A stretch of 64,000 nucleotides of DNA from Leptolyngbya sp. CCY15150 (GCF_016888135.1 NZ_JACSWB010000141.1:1-64000); one strand, 5' to 3'; positions 25,954 to 34,969 are shown, numbered from the stretch's first letter. Notes: generated from the sequence alone by a model not told the origin. Numbers and translations: made by a program.

Positions 25954-27792
25954 ATGAACGATCTCTTCAAAGGCTTCGAGCAACTGCTGGAATTGGCAAA
26001 GACCTTAGAGGAAAAGGCCGAAAAGGGCGAACTCAAGACGGATATCCGCATCAACTCCCGTTCGATGAGCAGCATTCCTCGCCAGGGCAATATGCCGAAC
26101 GATATCGGCACCAGTCGCATTCGCACCCCCTCCAGCGGGGGCGAGGATGAAGGCGATCGCGTTTTGGTGACGCCGCCACCCGGAGATGATTCGGAGAGTC
26201 CTGATCTGCCCGACGCATCCCTGCAAGATGTGGGCGGTCTGGGTGAGGTGCTGCGGGAATTGCGGGAGCTGATCGAAATTCCCCTGAAGCGTCCCGACTT
26301 ATTGAAGAAGCTAGGCCTAGAGCCAACTCGGGGTGTCCTCCTGGTTGGGCCGCCGGGAACCGGGAAGACCTTAACCGCAAGAGCGATCGCCGATGAGCTA
26401 GGCGTCAACTACATCGCGATTATTGGCCCCGAAGTGATGGGCAAATATTACGGCGAGGCTGAAGCTCGTCTGCGCAGCATCTTTGAAAAAGCGGCGCGAT
26501 CGGCTCCTTGTTTGGTGTTCATTGATGAAATCGACAGCCTCGCGCCCGATCGCGCCAAGGTGGAAGGAGAAGTGGAAAAGCGTCTCGTGGCCCAGCTTTT
26601 GGGGCTCATGGATGGCTTTGCTAAAACCGAAGGCGTGATCATCCTGGCAGCAACCAATCGCCCAGATCACCTCGATCCCGCCCTGCGTCGTCCTGGCCGC
26701 TTCGATCGCGAGGTGCAGTTCCGGGTGCCGGATCGGGATGGTCGGTTAGACATCCTCACCATCCTCACCCGCGCTATGCCGTTGGATGCATCGGTAGATC
26801 TAGGGGCGATCGCTGACCTCGGGGTAGGCATGGTCGGTGCCGATCTAAAAGCTCTCTGCCAGAAAGCCGCCTACTCCGCCCTGCGGCGACAGGTACCCAC
26901 CTTGAGCGCTCCCATTCCCGACACCATGACCATCACCCACGACGACTTCCTGCAGGCGCTCCGCGAGATTCGTCCTGCCGTTTTGCGGTCGGTGGAAGTA
27001 GAATCCCCGAATACAACCTGGGATGACATTGGTGGCTTGCAGGAGGTGAAGCAGCGGCTGCAGGAGTCTGTTGAGGGAGCCCTGCTCTATCCCGAACTCT
27101 ATGCCCGCACCAAGGCAACTGCGCCCCGAGGAATTTTGCTCTGGGGGCCACCAGGAACCGGGAAAACGCTTTTGGCCAAGGCGATCGCCTCCCAGGCCCG
27201 CGCTAACTTCATTGCCGTGAATGGCCCGGAATTACTCAGCCGCTGGGTGGGGGCAGCAGAACAAGCGGTGCGAGAACTCTTTACCAAAGCTCGCCAAGCA
27301 GCGCCCTGCGTCATCTTCGTGGACGAACTGGACACCCTAGCTCCAGCGCGAGGTAAATTTAACGGTGATTCCGGCGTCAGCGATCGCGTTGTGGGGCAAC
27401 TTCTGACCGAACTGGATGGACTACAAGGCTGCCCCAATGTGCTGTTGGTGGGGGCAACCAATCGCCCTGATGCCTTAGATCCAGCCCTGATGCGCGCTGG
27501 ACGCTTAGATCTGCAACTGAAGATTGACTTACCCGATGCCAACAGTCGTCTAGCCATCCTGCAGGTTCACAACAGCGATCGCCCGCTGCAAGACGTCGAT
27601 CTAGCCCAGTGGGCCGCCTGCACAGCCGATTGGAACGGCGCAGACCTAGCCCTGCTAAGCAACCAAGCTGCCCTAGAAGCCATCCGCCGCTACCGAGCCC
27701 TGCAGCTTGATGATCCTACCCTGGTATCGATTATCACCGCTGACTTTGAGCGGGCTCATCTGGCCCTCGAACTCCAGAAGCGATCGCTCTAG
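25954..27792 (+). CDS. Cdc48/p97-like ATPase with two AAA modules
   Basis: 612 residues. A short N-terminal region (about 1-90, rich in charged residues) replaces the usual Cdc48 N-domain. AAA module one (about 95-330) has GPPGTGKTLTARAIA near 132-146 and LVFIDEIDSLAPDRAK. Module two (about 350-600) has GPPGTGKTLLAKAIA near 398-412 and VIFVDELDTLAPARG. Arginine fingers are suggested by DPALRRPGRFDRE and DPALMRAGRLDLQ. Family knowledge: such double-ring unfoldases extract and unfold proteins. Its stop codon TAG overlaps the stop of the convergent permease gene within a shared CTAG. Without the N-domain, the adaptor system cannot be inferred. Confidence 0.9.
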   Translation: MNDLFKGFEQLLELAKTLEEKAEKGELKTDIRINSRSMSSIPRQGNMPNDIGTSRIRTPSSGGEDEGDRVLVTPPPGDDSESPDLPDASLQDVGGLGEVLRELRELIEIPLKRPDLLKKLGLEPTRGVLLVGPPGTGKTLTARAIADELGVNYIAIIGPEVMGKYYGEAEARLRSIFEKAARSAPCLVFIDEIDSLAPDRAKVEGEVEKRLVAQLLGLMDGFAKTEGVIILAATNRPDHLDPALRRPGRFDREVQFRVPDRDGRLDILTILTRAMPLDASVDLGAIADLGVGMVGADLKALCQKAAYSALRRQVPTLSAPIPDTMTITHDDFLQALREIRPAVLRSVEVESPNTTWDDIGGLQEVKQRLQESVEGALLYPELYARTKATAPRGILLWGPPGTGKTLLAKAIASQARANFIAVNGPELLSRWVGAAEQAVRELFTKARQAAPCVIFVDELDTLAPARGKFNGDSGVSDRVVGQLLTELDGLQGCPNVLLVGATNRPDALDPALMRAGRLDLQLKIDLPDANSRLAILQVHNSDRPLQDVDLAQWAACTADWNGADLALLSNQAALEAIRRYRALQLDDPTLVSIITADFERAHLALELQKRSL

Positions 27793-28499
27793 ACTTCTTC
27801 CACCACCGATGTGGACTTTGTACGTTTGCCGCGATTGGCTGGATTCAGGCTATTTTCCAGCCAGCTAAAGCCCTGCGACAGTACAACTACCATCACCAAA
27901 TACACCAAAGCAACCGTGCCAAAAATCTCAAAGGAACGATAATTCGTCGCTACAACCAACTGTCCTCGACGGAACAGTTCTTCATAGCCGATGATAGCTA
28001 CCAAGCTCGTATCTTTGAGCAAAGTAATAAATTCATTGCCCAAGGGCGGAATGATCCGGCGGAACGCTTGGGGAAAGATGATATAGCCCATGGTTTGCAC
28101 AGGACTCAGACCGAGAGATTCCGACGCTTCCCGTTGCCCTAGCTCAATAGACTGAATGCCCGACCGGACAATTTCAGCAATATAGGCCGTTGCATTCAAA
28201 CTCAGCGCCAAAATAGCCGCTGCTGGTCGGCTAAAGCTAAATTGGGAACCCATGCTTTGAATGAGCGACGGTACGCCAAAGTAGACCACGAAGATTTGCA
28301 CCAAGAGCGGCGTTCCTCTGAAGAAATCTACGTAAATGCGAGTGATGATCCGCACCGCTGGAATGGGAGATAGGCGAGCAATCCCCATCAACGACCCTCC
28401 AATCAAGCCCAAAAAGATAGCGATCGCCGTCAGTTGAACGGTAATCCCGGCTCCAACCAAGAGGTTGGGAAGGGCCTCTAGAATAACGTCTAGTCTCAT
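27789..28499 (-). CDS. Polar amino-acid ABC transporter permease (GlnP-like)
   Basis: 236 residues with about five membrane segments. The HEQ/His-Met permease signature and EAA loop are present (REASESLGLSPVQTMGYIIFPQAFRRIIPPLGNE; about 128-160). Together with the binding protein upstream and the divergent ATPase at 29833 it would form a glutamine/polar amino-acid importer in the plasma membrane. The substrate-binding gene is 179 bases upstream on the same strand. The stop codon overlaps the convergent AAA gene's stop by four bases. Confidence 0.92.
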   Translation of the reverse strand: MRLDVILEALPNLLVGAGITVQLTAIAIFLGLIGGSLMGIARLSPIPAVRIITRIYVDFFRGTPLLVQIFVVYFGVPSLIQSMGSQFSFSRPAAAILALSLNATAYIAEIVRSGIQSIELGQREASESLGLSPVQTMGYIIFPQAFRRIIPPLGNEFITLLKDTSLVAIIGYEELFRRGQLVVATNYRSFEIFGTVALVYLVMVVVLSQGFSWLENSLNPANRGKRTKSTSVVEEV

Positions 28500-28678
28500 G
28501 GTGTTGAATAGTGTTTATAACGGCGGAGTTGTAGCAAAATGAGTGTCGTAAGTAGAAGGGAGTCGAAGCTCTAGGAGCCCATGTCCAGAAACGTAATGGG
28601 TCTTTGAATCTGAAGATGATTCGAGCCTCGACCTTTCCCCTTCAGTCTCAATCCAAACCAACCGAATTTAGAACGGTT

Positions 28679-29518
28679 TTACAACGGAGCCTCTTCCGGC
28701 AGCTCCGGCGGCTCTGCCCCAAACCAGGTTTGGAAAATCTCCGCATAGGTACCGTTCTCAAGAATGGTGGCCATGCCAGAGTTGACCCGCTCTAGGTTGG
28801 GCGACCCCTTAGGAAGAGCAATACCGTAATACTCTTCCGTCACCAGTTCGCCAATCACCTTCAGACCAGGAATATTGCCGCTGGCGATCGCATCTAGGGT
28901 CACCGGTGCGTCATTAATCACTGCATCAGCATTGCCATTCGACAACTCTTGCAGGGCCAAAGGAGCTGAGTCAAAGGTGCTCACTTGGGCATCGGGAATG
29001 CCGTTAGCCGTCTCCGCCCCCGTGGTGCCGATCTGAACAGCAATCCGCTTGCCTTCGAGATCATCAATGGAATTAATATCCGTGTTGCTCTCTTGAACAG
29101 CGATCGCCAACCCAGCCGCAATATAGGGTCTGGAGAAATCTACCGTTTCCAGACGAGCAGCGGTAATGGTCATGCCGCTGATAGCTGCATCCACCGTGTT
29201 GGACTGTAGAGCAGGGATAATGCCATCAAAGGGGAGACTTTGAAACTCCACCTCGAAGCCGGCCGCCTCACCAATGGCATTCATCAGATCAATATCAAAG
29301 CCGACTAGACTACCGTCCTCAGCTTGAAACTCAAAGGGCGGAAACGCTGGCTCGGTCGCCACCACTAAGAGATCGCTGCCGCCACCGGCTGCATCATCTG
29401 CGGGGGCACCCGTGTCACCACCACCGCCCCCACAGGCGGCGATCATCACGACACAAACCAAGCCCAGCAAAAACTGACGTAAAAATCTAAATCGTGTCAC
29501 TCGAACCATAGTCAACAT
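28679..29518 (-). CDS. Polar amino-acid ABC transporter substrate-binding lipoprotein (GlnH-like)
   Basis: 279 residues. A lipoprotein signal peptide ends VVMIAAC at Cys29, followed by a glycine-rich tether. The mature part has the family-3 binding-protein signature: GFDIDLMNAIGEAAGFEVEF, then PFDGIIPALQSNTVDAAISG and TAARLETVDFSRPY. ISGMTIT and the GKRIAVQIGTTGAE hinge region fit amino-acid binders. It is anchored outside the plasma membrane and delivers ligand to the GlnP-like permease encoded 179 bases downstream. The ATG at residue 4 is an alternative start. Ligand identity (Gln, Glu, His or basic) is not assigned. Confidence 0.92.
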   Translation of the reverse strand: MLTMVRVTRFRFLRQFLLGLVCVVMIAACGGGGGDTGAPADDAAGGGSDLLVVATEPAFPPFEFQAEDGSLVGFDIDLMNAIGEAAGFEVEFQSLPFDGIIPALQSNTVDAAISGMTITAARLETVDFSRPYIAAGLAIAVQESNTDINSIDDLEGKRIAVQIGTTGAETANGIPDAQVSTFDSAPLALQELSNGNADAVINDAPVTLDAIASGNIPGLKVIGELVTEEYYGIALPKGSPNLERVNSGMATILENGTYAEIFQTWFGAEPPELPEEAPL

Positions 29519-29832
29519 TCACTTCTATACATTTTTTTCACGAGAACAGCATTCCCAGAAGGCGTTCTGTGATGTGTACGCAACTAACGATGCACCTGAT
29601 CCTGGCATAAAAGCAGGGTCAACTATCCGATCATTAATCGGATTATTGTACAGGGTTTGTTGAAACCAGTTCGTAGCCAATACGGCGATGTCATGGGACT
29701 AAGTATGGTAGAACTGCTACAATGCTGGGACTGTAGCCATGCTAAAAATCCTGATTGTCTTAAGGTTTTCAGGGATGAAGCAGCAAGTATAGTGCAGCGA
29801 TAATCACTTAATGTAGACAAACCCTGTGTGCC
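29519..29832. promoter_or_regulatory. Divergent intergenic region of the amino-acid importer
   Basis: This 314-base stretch separates the minus-strand binding-protein/permease genes from the plus-strand ATPase gene and must carry both promoters. It contains no coding frame of note. No NtcA-type GTA-N8-TAC site was recognised by eye. Confidence 0.4.
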
Positions 29833-30606
29833 ATGGTTAAGGTTAGCGATCGCCAAATGCCTGCTGTACTCTTCGAAGATGTCAAAAAACGGTACGGTGA
29901 CTTACAAGTTTTAAACGGCATTAGCAGCCAGATTGCACTGGGTGAAGTGGTAGCTATTATCGGCTCCTCAGGCTGTGGTAAAAGTACCTTGCTGCGCTGC
30001 ATTAACCGCCTAGAGGCTATCAACGGTGGTCGGTTAATCGTCAACGGCATAGATATTTCATCCCCCACTCTGCCCAACCAAGAACTACGCCGCCTGCGCA
30101 CCAACGTCGGCATGGTGTTTCAGCAATTTAACCTCTTTCCCCACAAAAGCGTTTTAGATAACCTAACCCTAGCGCCTCAGAAAGTGTTGGGTCAGTCTAA
30201 GTCTGAAAGCAAGCAAACAGCTTATTTTTTCCTGGAGAAAGTTGGCTTAGCAGAAAAAGCCAGTGCTTATCCCGATCAGCTTTCTGGTGGACAAAAGCAA
30301 CGGGTGGCGATCGCTCGGGCCCTCTGCATGAAGCCCCAAGTGATGCTCTTTGACGAACCGACCAGCGCTCTCGATCCAGAGCTAGTGGGAGAGGTGCTGC
30401 TGGTGATGAAACAACTGGCGGAAGAAGGGATGACCATGGTGATTGTCACCCACGAAATGCAATTTGCCCGCGAGGTCGCCGATCGCGTCATTTTCCTCAA
30501 CAAGGGCTATATCGAAGAAGAAGGATCAGCGCGGGAAGTATTGACCAATCCCCAAAGCGATCGCCTACAGACCTTCCTCAGCCGCATGAGTTTTGCAGCG
30601 GTTTAG
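29833..30606 (+). CDS. Polar amino-acid ABC transporter ATP-binding protein (GlnQ-like)
   Basis: 257 residues. Walker A is [18 protein letters not shown] near 50, characteristic of the GlnQ/HisP class. Q-loop [17 protein letters not shown], signature [15 protein letters not shown] and Walker [15 protein letters not shown] with switch VTHEMQFA are all intact. It should power the importer whose permease and binding protein are encoded divergently at 27789-29518. That arrangement is unusual because the three genes are normally collinear; expression may be coordinated from the shared 314-base region. Confidence 0.93.
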   Translation: MVKVSDRQMPAVLFEDVKKRYGDLQVLNGISSQIALGEVVAIIGSSGCGKSTLLRCINRLEAINGGRLIVNGIDISSPTLPNQELRRLRTNVGMVFQQFNLFPHKSVLDNLTLAPQKVLGQSKSESKQTAYFFLEKVGLAEKASAYPDQLSGGQKQRVAIARALCMKPQVMLFDEPTSALDPELVGEVLLVMKQLAEEGMTMVIVTHEMQFAREVADRVIFLNKGYIEEEGSAREVLTNPQSDRLQTFLSRMSFAAV

Positions 30607-30630
30607 CATGGGTTTGCCCATCGCCCCTAG

Positions 30631-31146
30631 CTAACCTAAGCCTTTGAGATAGCCCTGAATCAGTTGAGCGATCGCTACCACCTCCAGCATGGAATAGGTA
30701 AAGGCATTAGCGACCCAAAAAGACTGATTTACCTTGCGCCGATCCAGCGTTTTCAGTCTCCACCGCCCTAGCCATGACTCGATGGCTACGGAGAGGAAAA
30801 ACATGGGGATGAGGGTTACCATAATCTCCAAAGGCAACAGGAAAAATACGCTCGTAGGGATCAACATCACCCACTGAAAAAGTAGTTGACTGAGAAAGGC
30901 CGTCGCCACCAGTAGTGCAATCCCTCCACCCAGGGTAGAGATAAAATTACCCGTAAAGGATATGTATAGGGCGAGCGGAATACTGAGCTTTAGGTACTTT
31001 CTGTGAACATAAGCTTCGATCGCCACGATAGGGATTAGGAGCAGAACTTGATATGTAATGCTCTGAGTGAATAAAGGAATACCTGAATTTGCAAGGTAAA
31101 ACGATGGGTTCAGATGCCAGATCAAGTCAGATGCTAGTGAAACCAT
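30631..31146 (-). CDS. Uncharacterised membrane protein
   Basis: 171 residues with about four hydrophobic stretches: near 28-45 (ITYQVLLLIPIVAIEAYV), 55-70, 75-95 (GGGIALLVATAFLSQLLFQW) and 98-125. The pattern TLGGGIALLVATA could pack tightly in the membrane. No conserved catalytic residues are recognised and no family is assigned. It converges on the GlnQ-like gene with a 24-base gap and lies 74 bases downstream of larC on the same strand, so it may be in the larC transcript. Confidence 0.65.
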   Translation of the reverse strand: MVSLASDLIWHLNPSFYLANSGIPLFTQSITYQVLLLIPIVAIEAYVHRKYLKLSIPLALYISFTGNFISTLGGGIALLVATAFLSQLLFQWVMLIPTSVFFLLPLEIMVTLIPMFFLSVAIESWLGRWRLKTLDRRKVNQSFWVANAFTYSMLEVVAIAQLIQGYLKGLG

Positions 31147-31220
31147 AGATATTACAGAGTTTTTATAGGATGGTCATAGAATAAATCTAAGACAATGGAA
31201 GTATGTCAACGTTGCTGGGT

Positions 31221-32792
31221 TTACAGCTGTTGACGGTTATGCCAGACAGCGATCGCTGCTTGATGCACCTGATGCCAAGGCTGAGTTGTGGCTTGGGCTA
31301 CGGCCACACAATCCTCATACTCTGGCTGAGCATTGAGGATTTGACCCTGTTCATCCCGCGCTACCTTAATATGCACCAGATGACCATCCAACGTCACCTG
31401 ATGAAACTCCCGCGCTAGGGCCCGTCGCTGGCAGAGCGATCGCCGTATGCCTAGCGTTGTGGTTTCTCGAAATAAGATTGTCTCGCAGTCCTCCAAGCGA
31501 TAGCTTTTACAGATCACCGTCAGCAATATACCAGGACGAGACTTTTTCATGCCGATCGCTTGGGTAAACACATCCAGCGCCCCTGCAGCAAATAGAGCAT
31601 CAAATACATAGCCAATCGCTTGGGGGTTGAGGTCATCAATCTGAGTTTCAAGAACAGCGATCGCCTCCAGAGATCCACCAGGTAAGGATTCGGTGGATAG
31701 ATCGGGAACTGGATTGGAGACTGGATGAGGATAGGAATCGGGCGATAGGCGCATCTCACGTTGGCAGGCCTGTCCATCATCCCCCAGCCCCCAAGATGGG
31801 GAAGTCGGATTCAAAGTCCCTCTCCCTTCTTGGGAGAGGGATTTAGGGTGAGGGCTGCCAAGGGATGCAGCCTCGGGCGATCGCGTGGGGACAGTATGAA
31901 CGTGAGGCGCTACTGTCGTCTGTTCCTCCGGGGTTTCTCCAAGCCATAGCCGTAAAATATTAGGGATAGATAGCGATCGCCCTCCGGCTCCAAGCCCCAC
32001 GCGCTGCAAAACCATCGGTGGTGGCGGGCCAAATTGGAGGGACAAGGTCGTGGCGATCGCGGCTCCTGTGGGGGTGACCATTTCCCGATCGATGCCATTG
32101 TGGTAAATCGGCACGTGGCGCAGTTCCCAAAGCTTGAGCACCGCCGGAGCAGGAATAGGAATGCGACCATGGGCCGCCCAAACCGTCCCGCCGCCGGTGG
32201 GCAACGCTGAGCAATAAAGCTGATCAATTTTCAGCCAATCTAGCCCCAAACAAGTACCGACAATATCCACTATTGCATCCGTTGCCCCCACTTCATGGAA
32301 CTGCACCTGCTCCGGTGGAATGCCATGCACGGCTCCCTCGGCCTGGGCTAACTGCCGGAAAATTGCCAAACTCCACTGCGTAGGGCGATTGGGCAACTGC
32401 GCTGCCTGAATCATCTGCTCAATCTCTAGCAGGCGGCGGGTGCCGTGGTCGTGGGTAGGGTCAGCATCATGGGTGTGAGCATGATCGTGAGCATGATCGT
32501 GATCATGGGTGTGAGGATGATCGTGAGCGTGGTCAGCATCATGGGTGTGGTTGGGAGGGCGATCATGATCATGGGCAGAGATGGGGGGCTTGAGGAGATC
32601 AACCTGCACCTTCGTCGCCCGCTGGCCATTGTGATTCGCCTCCTCTGCCCGCAGTTGAAATTCATCACCGATGCCCAAACGCTGCAACTGCTCAACCAAA
32701 TACTGCAGCGGCACCCCCGCATCCACCAATGCTCCTAAACACATATCGCCCGACAGTCCTGTCGGGCAATCGAGATACGCCACCTTTGCCAT
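31221..32792 (-). CDS. larC: Nickel-pincer cofactor nickel insertase LarC, with a His-rich insert and an internal repeat
   Basis: 523 residues. The N-terminus AYLDCPTGLSGDMCLGAL and the later HFHEVGATDAIVDIVG-type segment (QVQFHEVGATDAIVDIVGTC), GGGTVWAAHGRIPIPAPA and TPTGAAIATTL identify the LarC family. LarC inserts nickel into the pyridinium-dithiocarboxylate cofactor using CTP. A histidine/aspartate-rich stretch at about 75-120 probably binds nickel. Residues about 310-338 (including SPHPKSLSQEGRGT) are encoded by a dispersed palindromic repeat inserted in frame between the two LarC halves. The last third has the ETQIDDLNPQAIGYV motif. No larB, larE or larA is in the window. Confidence 0.9.
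   Translation of the reverse strand: MAKVAYLDCPTGLSGDMCLGALVDAGVPLQYLVEQLQRLGIGDEFQLRAEEANHNGQRATKVQVDLLKPPISAHDHDRPPNHTHDADHAHDHPHTHDHDHAHDHAHTHDADPTHDHGTRRLLEIEQMIQAAQLPNRPTQWSLAIFRQLAQAEGAVHGIPPEQVQFHEVGATDAIVDIVGTCLGLDWLKIDQLYCSALPTGGGTVWAAHGRIPIPAPAVLKLWELRHVPIYHNGIDREMVTPTGAAIATTLSLQFGPPPPMVLQRVGLGAGGRSLSIPNILRLWLGETPEEQTTVAPHVHTVPTRSPEAASLGSPHPKSLSQEGRGTLNPTSPSWGLGDDGQACQREMRLSPDSYPHPVSNPVPDLSTESLPGGSLEAIAVLETQIDDLNPQAIGYVFDALFAAGALDVFTQAIGMKKSRPGILLTVICKSYRLEDCETILFRETTTLGIRRSLCQRRALAREFHQVTLDGHLVHIKVARDEQGQILNAQPEYEDCVAVAQATTQPWHQVHQAAIAVWHNRQQL
31780..31860 (-). repeat. Dispersed palindromic repeat inserted in frame in larC
   Basis: CCCTCTCCC-ttctt-GGGAGAGGG at 31818-31840 with flanking cccccagcccccaagatggg and tttagggtgagggct. 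The same hairpin type occurs in intergenic DNA at 808-840. Here it stays open in the larC frame and adds about 28 residues at a probable inter-domain linker. Confidence 0.7.
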
Positions 32793-32825
32793 GCACTGAG
32801 TCCTAGGTTTTGAGACTACTCACCT

Positions 32826-33917
32826 CTATGACGATGGCACATCGACCCAAGCTCCTGCTTGATGGGAGGCATGGGTCAAATCCATCAATAGCTGAGAATA
32901 TACACCTTCCTGCAGCGACGGAGCCGCCGGTTTGCCGTGATCAATACACTGCACCCAGTGATCGACCACACGGATGAAGGGAGCCAAGCGGCCATCATCG
33001 TAGGTCTGGGGAAACTGCAGGCGATCGGGAATTTCTACCTCGGTCAATGGGCCACCATTTTCACTCAGCCATAGCTTAAAGCCGTGAACATAGTCGCTTT
33101 GGTTGTCACTACCTAAGACCAGGGTGCCGCGATCGCCATAGATTTCCAGCCAATGGCCCCGCCCCTGGTAGGTCACAGCGCTGAGGGCAATCTGACAGGG
33201 CGTCCCGTCCGCCAGATCCAGCATGATGCGGCAGGTATCGTCAGCATCAACAGGCTTTGGCTCACCGCTCACCGGGTCAGGGCGGGTGGCGATCGCTGTA
33301 CTGAGTTGACCACAAAGCCGCGTTGCCGGGCCAAACAGCCATGATAGATAGTCAAACACATGGGAACCGATCGCCCCCAGAGCGCCGCCGCCTAGATCCT
33401 TTTGGGCATACCAGTTCCAAGGACGATTGGGATCACCCCGTCCAGACACCAGCCAGTCTATCGCAATGAACCGCTTCTGACCCACCACGCCCTCGGCCAA
33501 CAGTTCTGCTAACCGTTGCCAGGCCGGCACAAAGCGAAATTCAAAATCTAGGGCAGCGATCGCCCCGGTTTGCTGGGACAGCGCCAACAGGTGTCGTGCC
33601 TCATCGACCGAAAGCGCCGTAGGCTTCTCTAATAAAAGATGCTTGCCCGCCCGTAGCACCGCCTGGCCCATCTCCGCGTGCAAAAACGGCGGCGTTGAAA
33701 GACTCACCCCATCCACCGCCGGGCATTGCACCAGCTCGTCCACCGAGGTAAACACATGGGGAATGCCATGCCGAGCAGCGATCGCCTCCGCCTTAGCGCG
33801 ATCGCGATGGTACACCGCCGCCACGTTGGTGCGATGGTGTGCTTGAAAGCCTGGAATATGGATTTTCTGCCCAAAGCCCGTGCCAATAATGCCAATGCCA
33901 AGTTCTGTCTGTGCCAT
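32826..33917 (-). CDS. Gfo/Idh/MocA family NAD(P)-dependent oxidoreductase
   Basis: 363 residues. The N-terminal Rossmann motif GIIGTGFGQKIHIPGF binds the dinucleotide, and LLLEKPTALSVDEA carries the conserved EKP. The C-terminal alpha/beta domain follows (GGGALGAIGSHVFDYLSWLFG, with His in GSHVFDYL as a candidate active-site residue). The family oxidises or reduces sugars, inositols or biliverdin-like molecules; the substrate is not evident. It ends 33 bases before larC on the same strand and so may be cotranscribed with it, though no functional link is known. Cytoplasmic. Confidence 0.9.
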   Translation of the reverse strand: MAQTELGIGIIGTGFGQKIHIPGFQAHHRTNVAAVYHRDRAKAEAIAARHGIPHVFTSVDELVQCPAVDGVSLSTPPFLHAEMGQAVLRAGKHLLLEKPTALSVDEARHLLALSQQTGAIAALDFEFRFVPAWQRLAELLAEGVVGQKRFIAIDWLVSGRGDPNRPWNWYAQKDLGGGALGAIGSHVFDYLSWLFGPATRLCGQLSTAIATRPDPVSGEPKPVDADDTCRIMLDLADGTPCQIALSAVTYQGRGHWLEIYGDRGTLVLGSDNQSDYVHGFKLWLSENGGPLTEVEIPDRLQFPQTYDDGRLAPFIRVVDHWVQCIDHGKPAAPSLQEGVYSQLLMDLTHASHQAGAWVDVPSS

Positions 33918-34478
33918 GGCGTCTCATCTTCCTCATCTACGGTCAAGCGATCGCATCCTCTGATATTGCGCCGCGTCCGTCAAGGTGAAACGTCCGTCCC
34001 AACTATCCCGAAATTCCCAGTTCCCGCTCAGTTCCCGTTCAGGTTCCAGCCGTAAAACTGTCATATCCCCCCAACTCAGATCTACTCACGATGAGGTTTC
34101 CTAGACAGTGGAAGAGACGCAGAGTTTTGGAGAGAGGGCAAGATCGCAAGCAGCATCAGCTCCTAATCCCCAACCTCCATCGAGGACATCTCCATCTCTA
34201 CCTGTATGAATAATTCTCAGGAGTGATCCGATTTTCCCAAAACCTGTCACAATGAACGCCTAAGGATTCGTAAGGATCAACGGGCAGTGCCCAAGTTTTT
34301 TTCATGATTGCTGCGATTCGATTGCCTGATCTCTTTTGGCTATGGCGCTTTTCAAGCCAATCTATATCCAAAAGCGACAGCGACCTCGTATAATTCGGCG
34401 TAACAAATTCTGAGAAGCTGTTACAAACGTTAATAAATCTGTTAGATTAACTCACATTAGAAGATCAACTGCTGGTTC
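33918..34478. other. Gene-free 560-base region
   Basis: Divergent region between the oxidoreductase and the DUF2949 gene. No protein-like frame was found on either strand. The last 100 bases are AT-rich (acaaacgttaataaatctgt) and probably hold the promoter of the small gene. Confidence 0.5.
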
Positions 34479-34673
34479 ATGAACATTACTGAACGACAAG
34501 CTCATTTAATCAACTTTTTGCAAGACGACTTGGCCATTCCTGAAGACTCCATTGCCGTCGCCCTGCGCCACCATATTCAAAAAACCGATCCGTTGCCCAT
34601 GGTGCTGTGGCAGTACGGACTGATTACCCTGGAACAGCTTGATAAGATTTTTGACTGGATGGAAACGGCCTAG
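34479..34673 (+). CDS. DUF2949 domain small protein
   Basis: 64 residues: an N-terminal helix (TERQAHLINFLQDDLAIPED) followed by SIAVALRHHIQKTDPLPMVL and LWQYGLITLEQLDKIFDWME. This matches the DUF2949 pattern, a short cyanobacterial family of unknown function. No signal peptide, membrane segment or cysteine is present. Its stop codon TAG is the first triplet of a 109-bp repeat whose other copy begins on the stop codon of xthA. Function unknown. Confidence 0.82.
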   Translation: MNITERQAHLINFLQDDLAIPEDSIAVALRHHIQKTDPLPMVLWQYGLITLEQLDKIFDWMETA

Positions 34674-34779
34674 GATCGCAAGACAGAAGAACGAAGACAG
34701 AAAAACGAAAAGGAATCCAGGACATACAAGGGTTTCCGTCTTCGTCAATAGGCGGGTTACTTCCGCCTCAGAGTACTAG
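34671..34779 (+). repeat. 109-bp structured repeat, copy 1 (CTAG-bounded)
   Basis: Matches 53790-53898 in reverse orientation at 105 of 109 positions with no gap. Both copies are bounded by CTAG. Inside, CGAAGACAGAAA (34692-34703) pairs with TTTCCGTCTTCG (34733-34744), and GGCGG-gttactt-CCGCC forms a second hairpin at 34751-34767. The first three bases are the TAG stop of the upstream gene. Confidence 0.85.
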
Positions 34780-34805
34780 GGGGCTGAGTTCTGCTGCCTG
34801 AGTAG

Positions 34806-34890
34806 GTGACCATCAAGCAACAGTGACCGTCGAGCAACAGTGACCGTCGAGCAACAGTGACCGTCGAGCAACAGTGACCGTCAAGCAACG
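34806..34890. repeat. 17-bp tandem repeat, five units
   Basis: Unit gtgaccgtcgagcaaca. Units 2-4 are identical; unit 1 has two changes and unit 5 has two. Units abut without spacers, so this is not CRISPR. It lies between the 109-bp repeat and the peroxiredoxin 3' hairpin. Confidence 0.85.
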
Positions 34891-34936
34891 GTGGTGTCAA
34901 TCTGGTGAACGGACAAAGCACGAGAACTTTCATGAT

Positions 34937-34969
34937 AAAGCCCCTCTTCCAGGACGGTCGAGGGGCTTT
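34937..34969. terminator. Hairpin downstream of the peroxiredoxin gene
   Basis: AAAGCCCCTC (34937-34946) pairs with GAGGGGCTTT (34960-34969) around a 13-base loop. It starts 58 bases after the minus-strand peroxiredoxin stop and can act on either strand; the U-tract is only three bases. Confidence 0.65.

Noticed and set aside
32445-32738. Met/Val-rich plus-strand frame across the His-rich part of larC
   Set aside because: It is the reverse reading of the His/Asp repeat of larC and has no protein-like features.
34806-34890. CRISPR array
   Set aside because: The repeated units are 17 bp and abut directly with no unique spacers; no cas gene is nearby.
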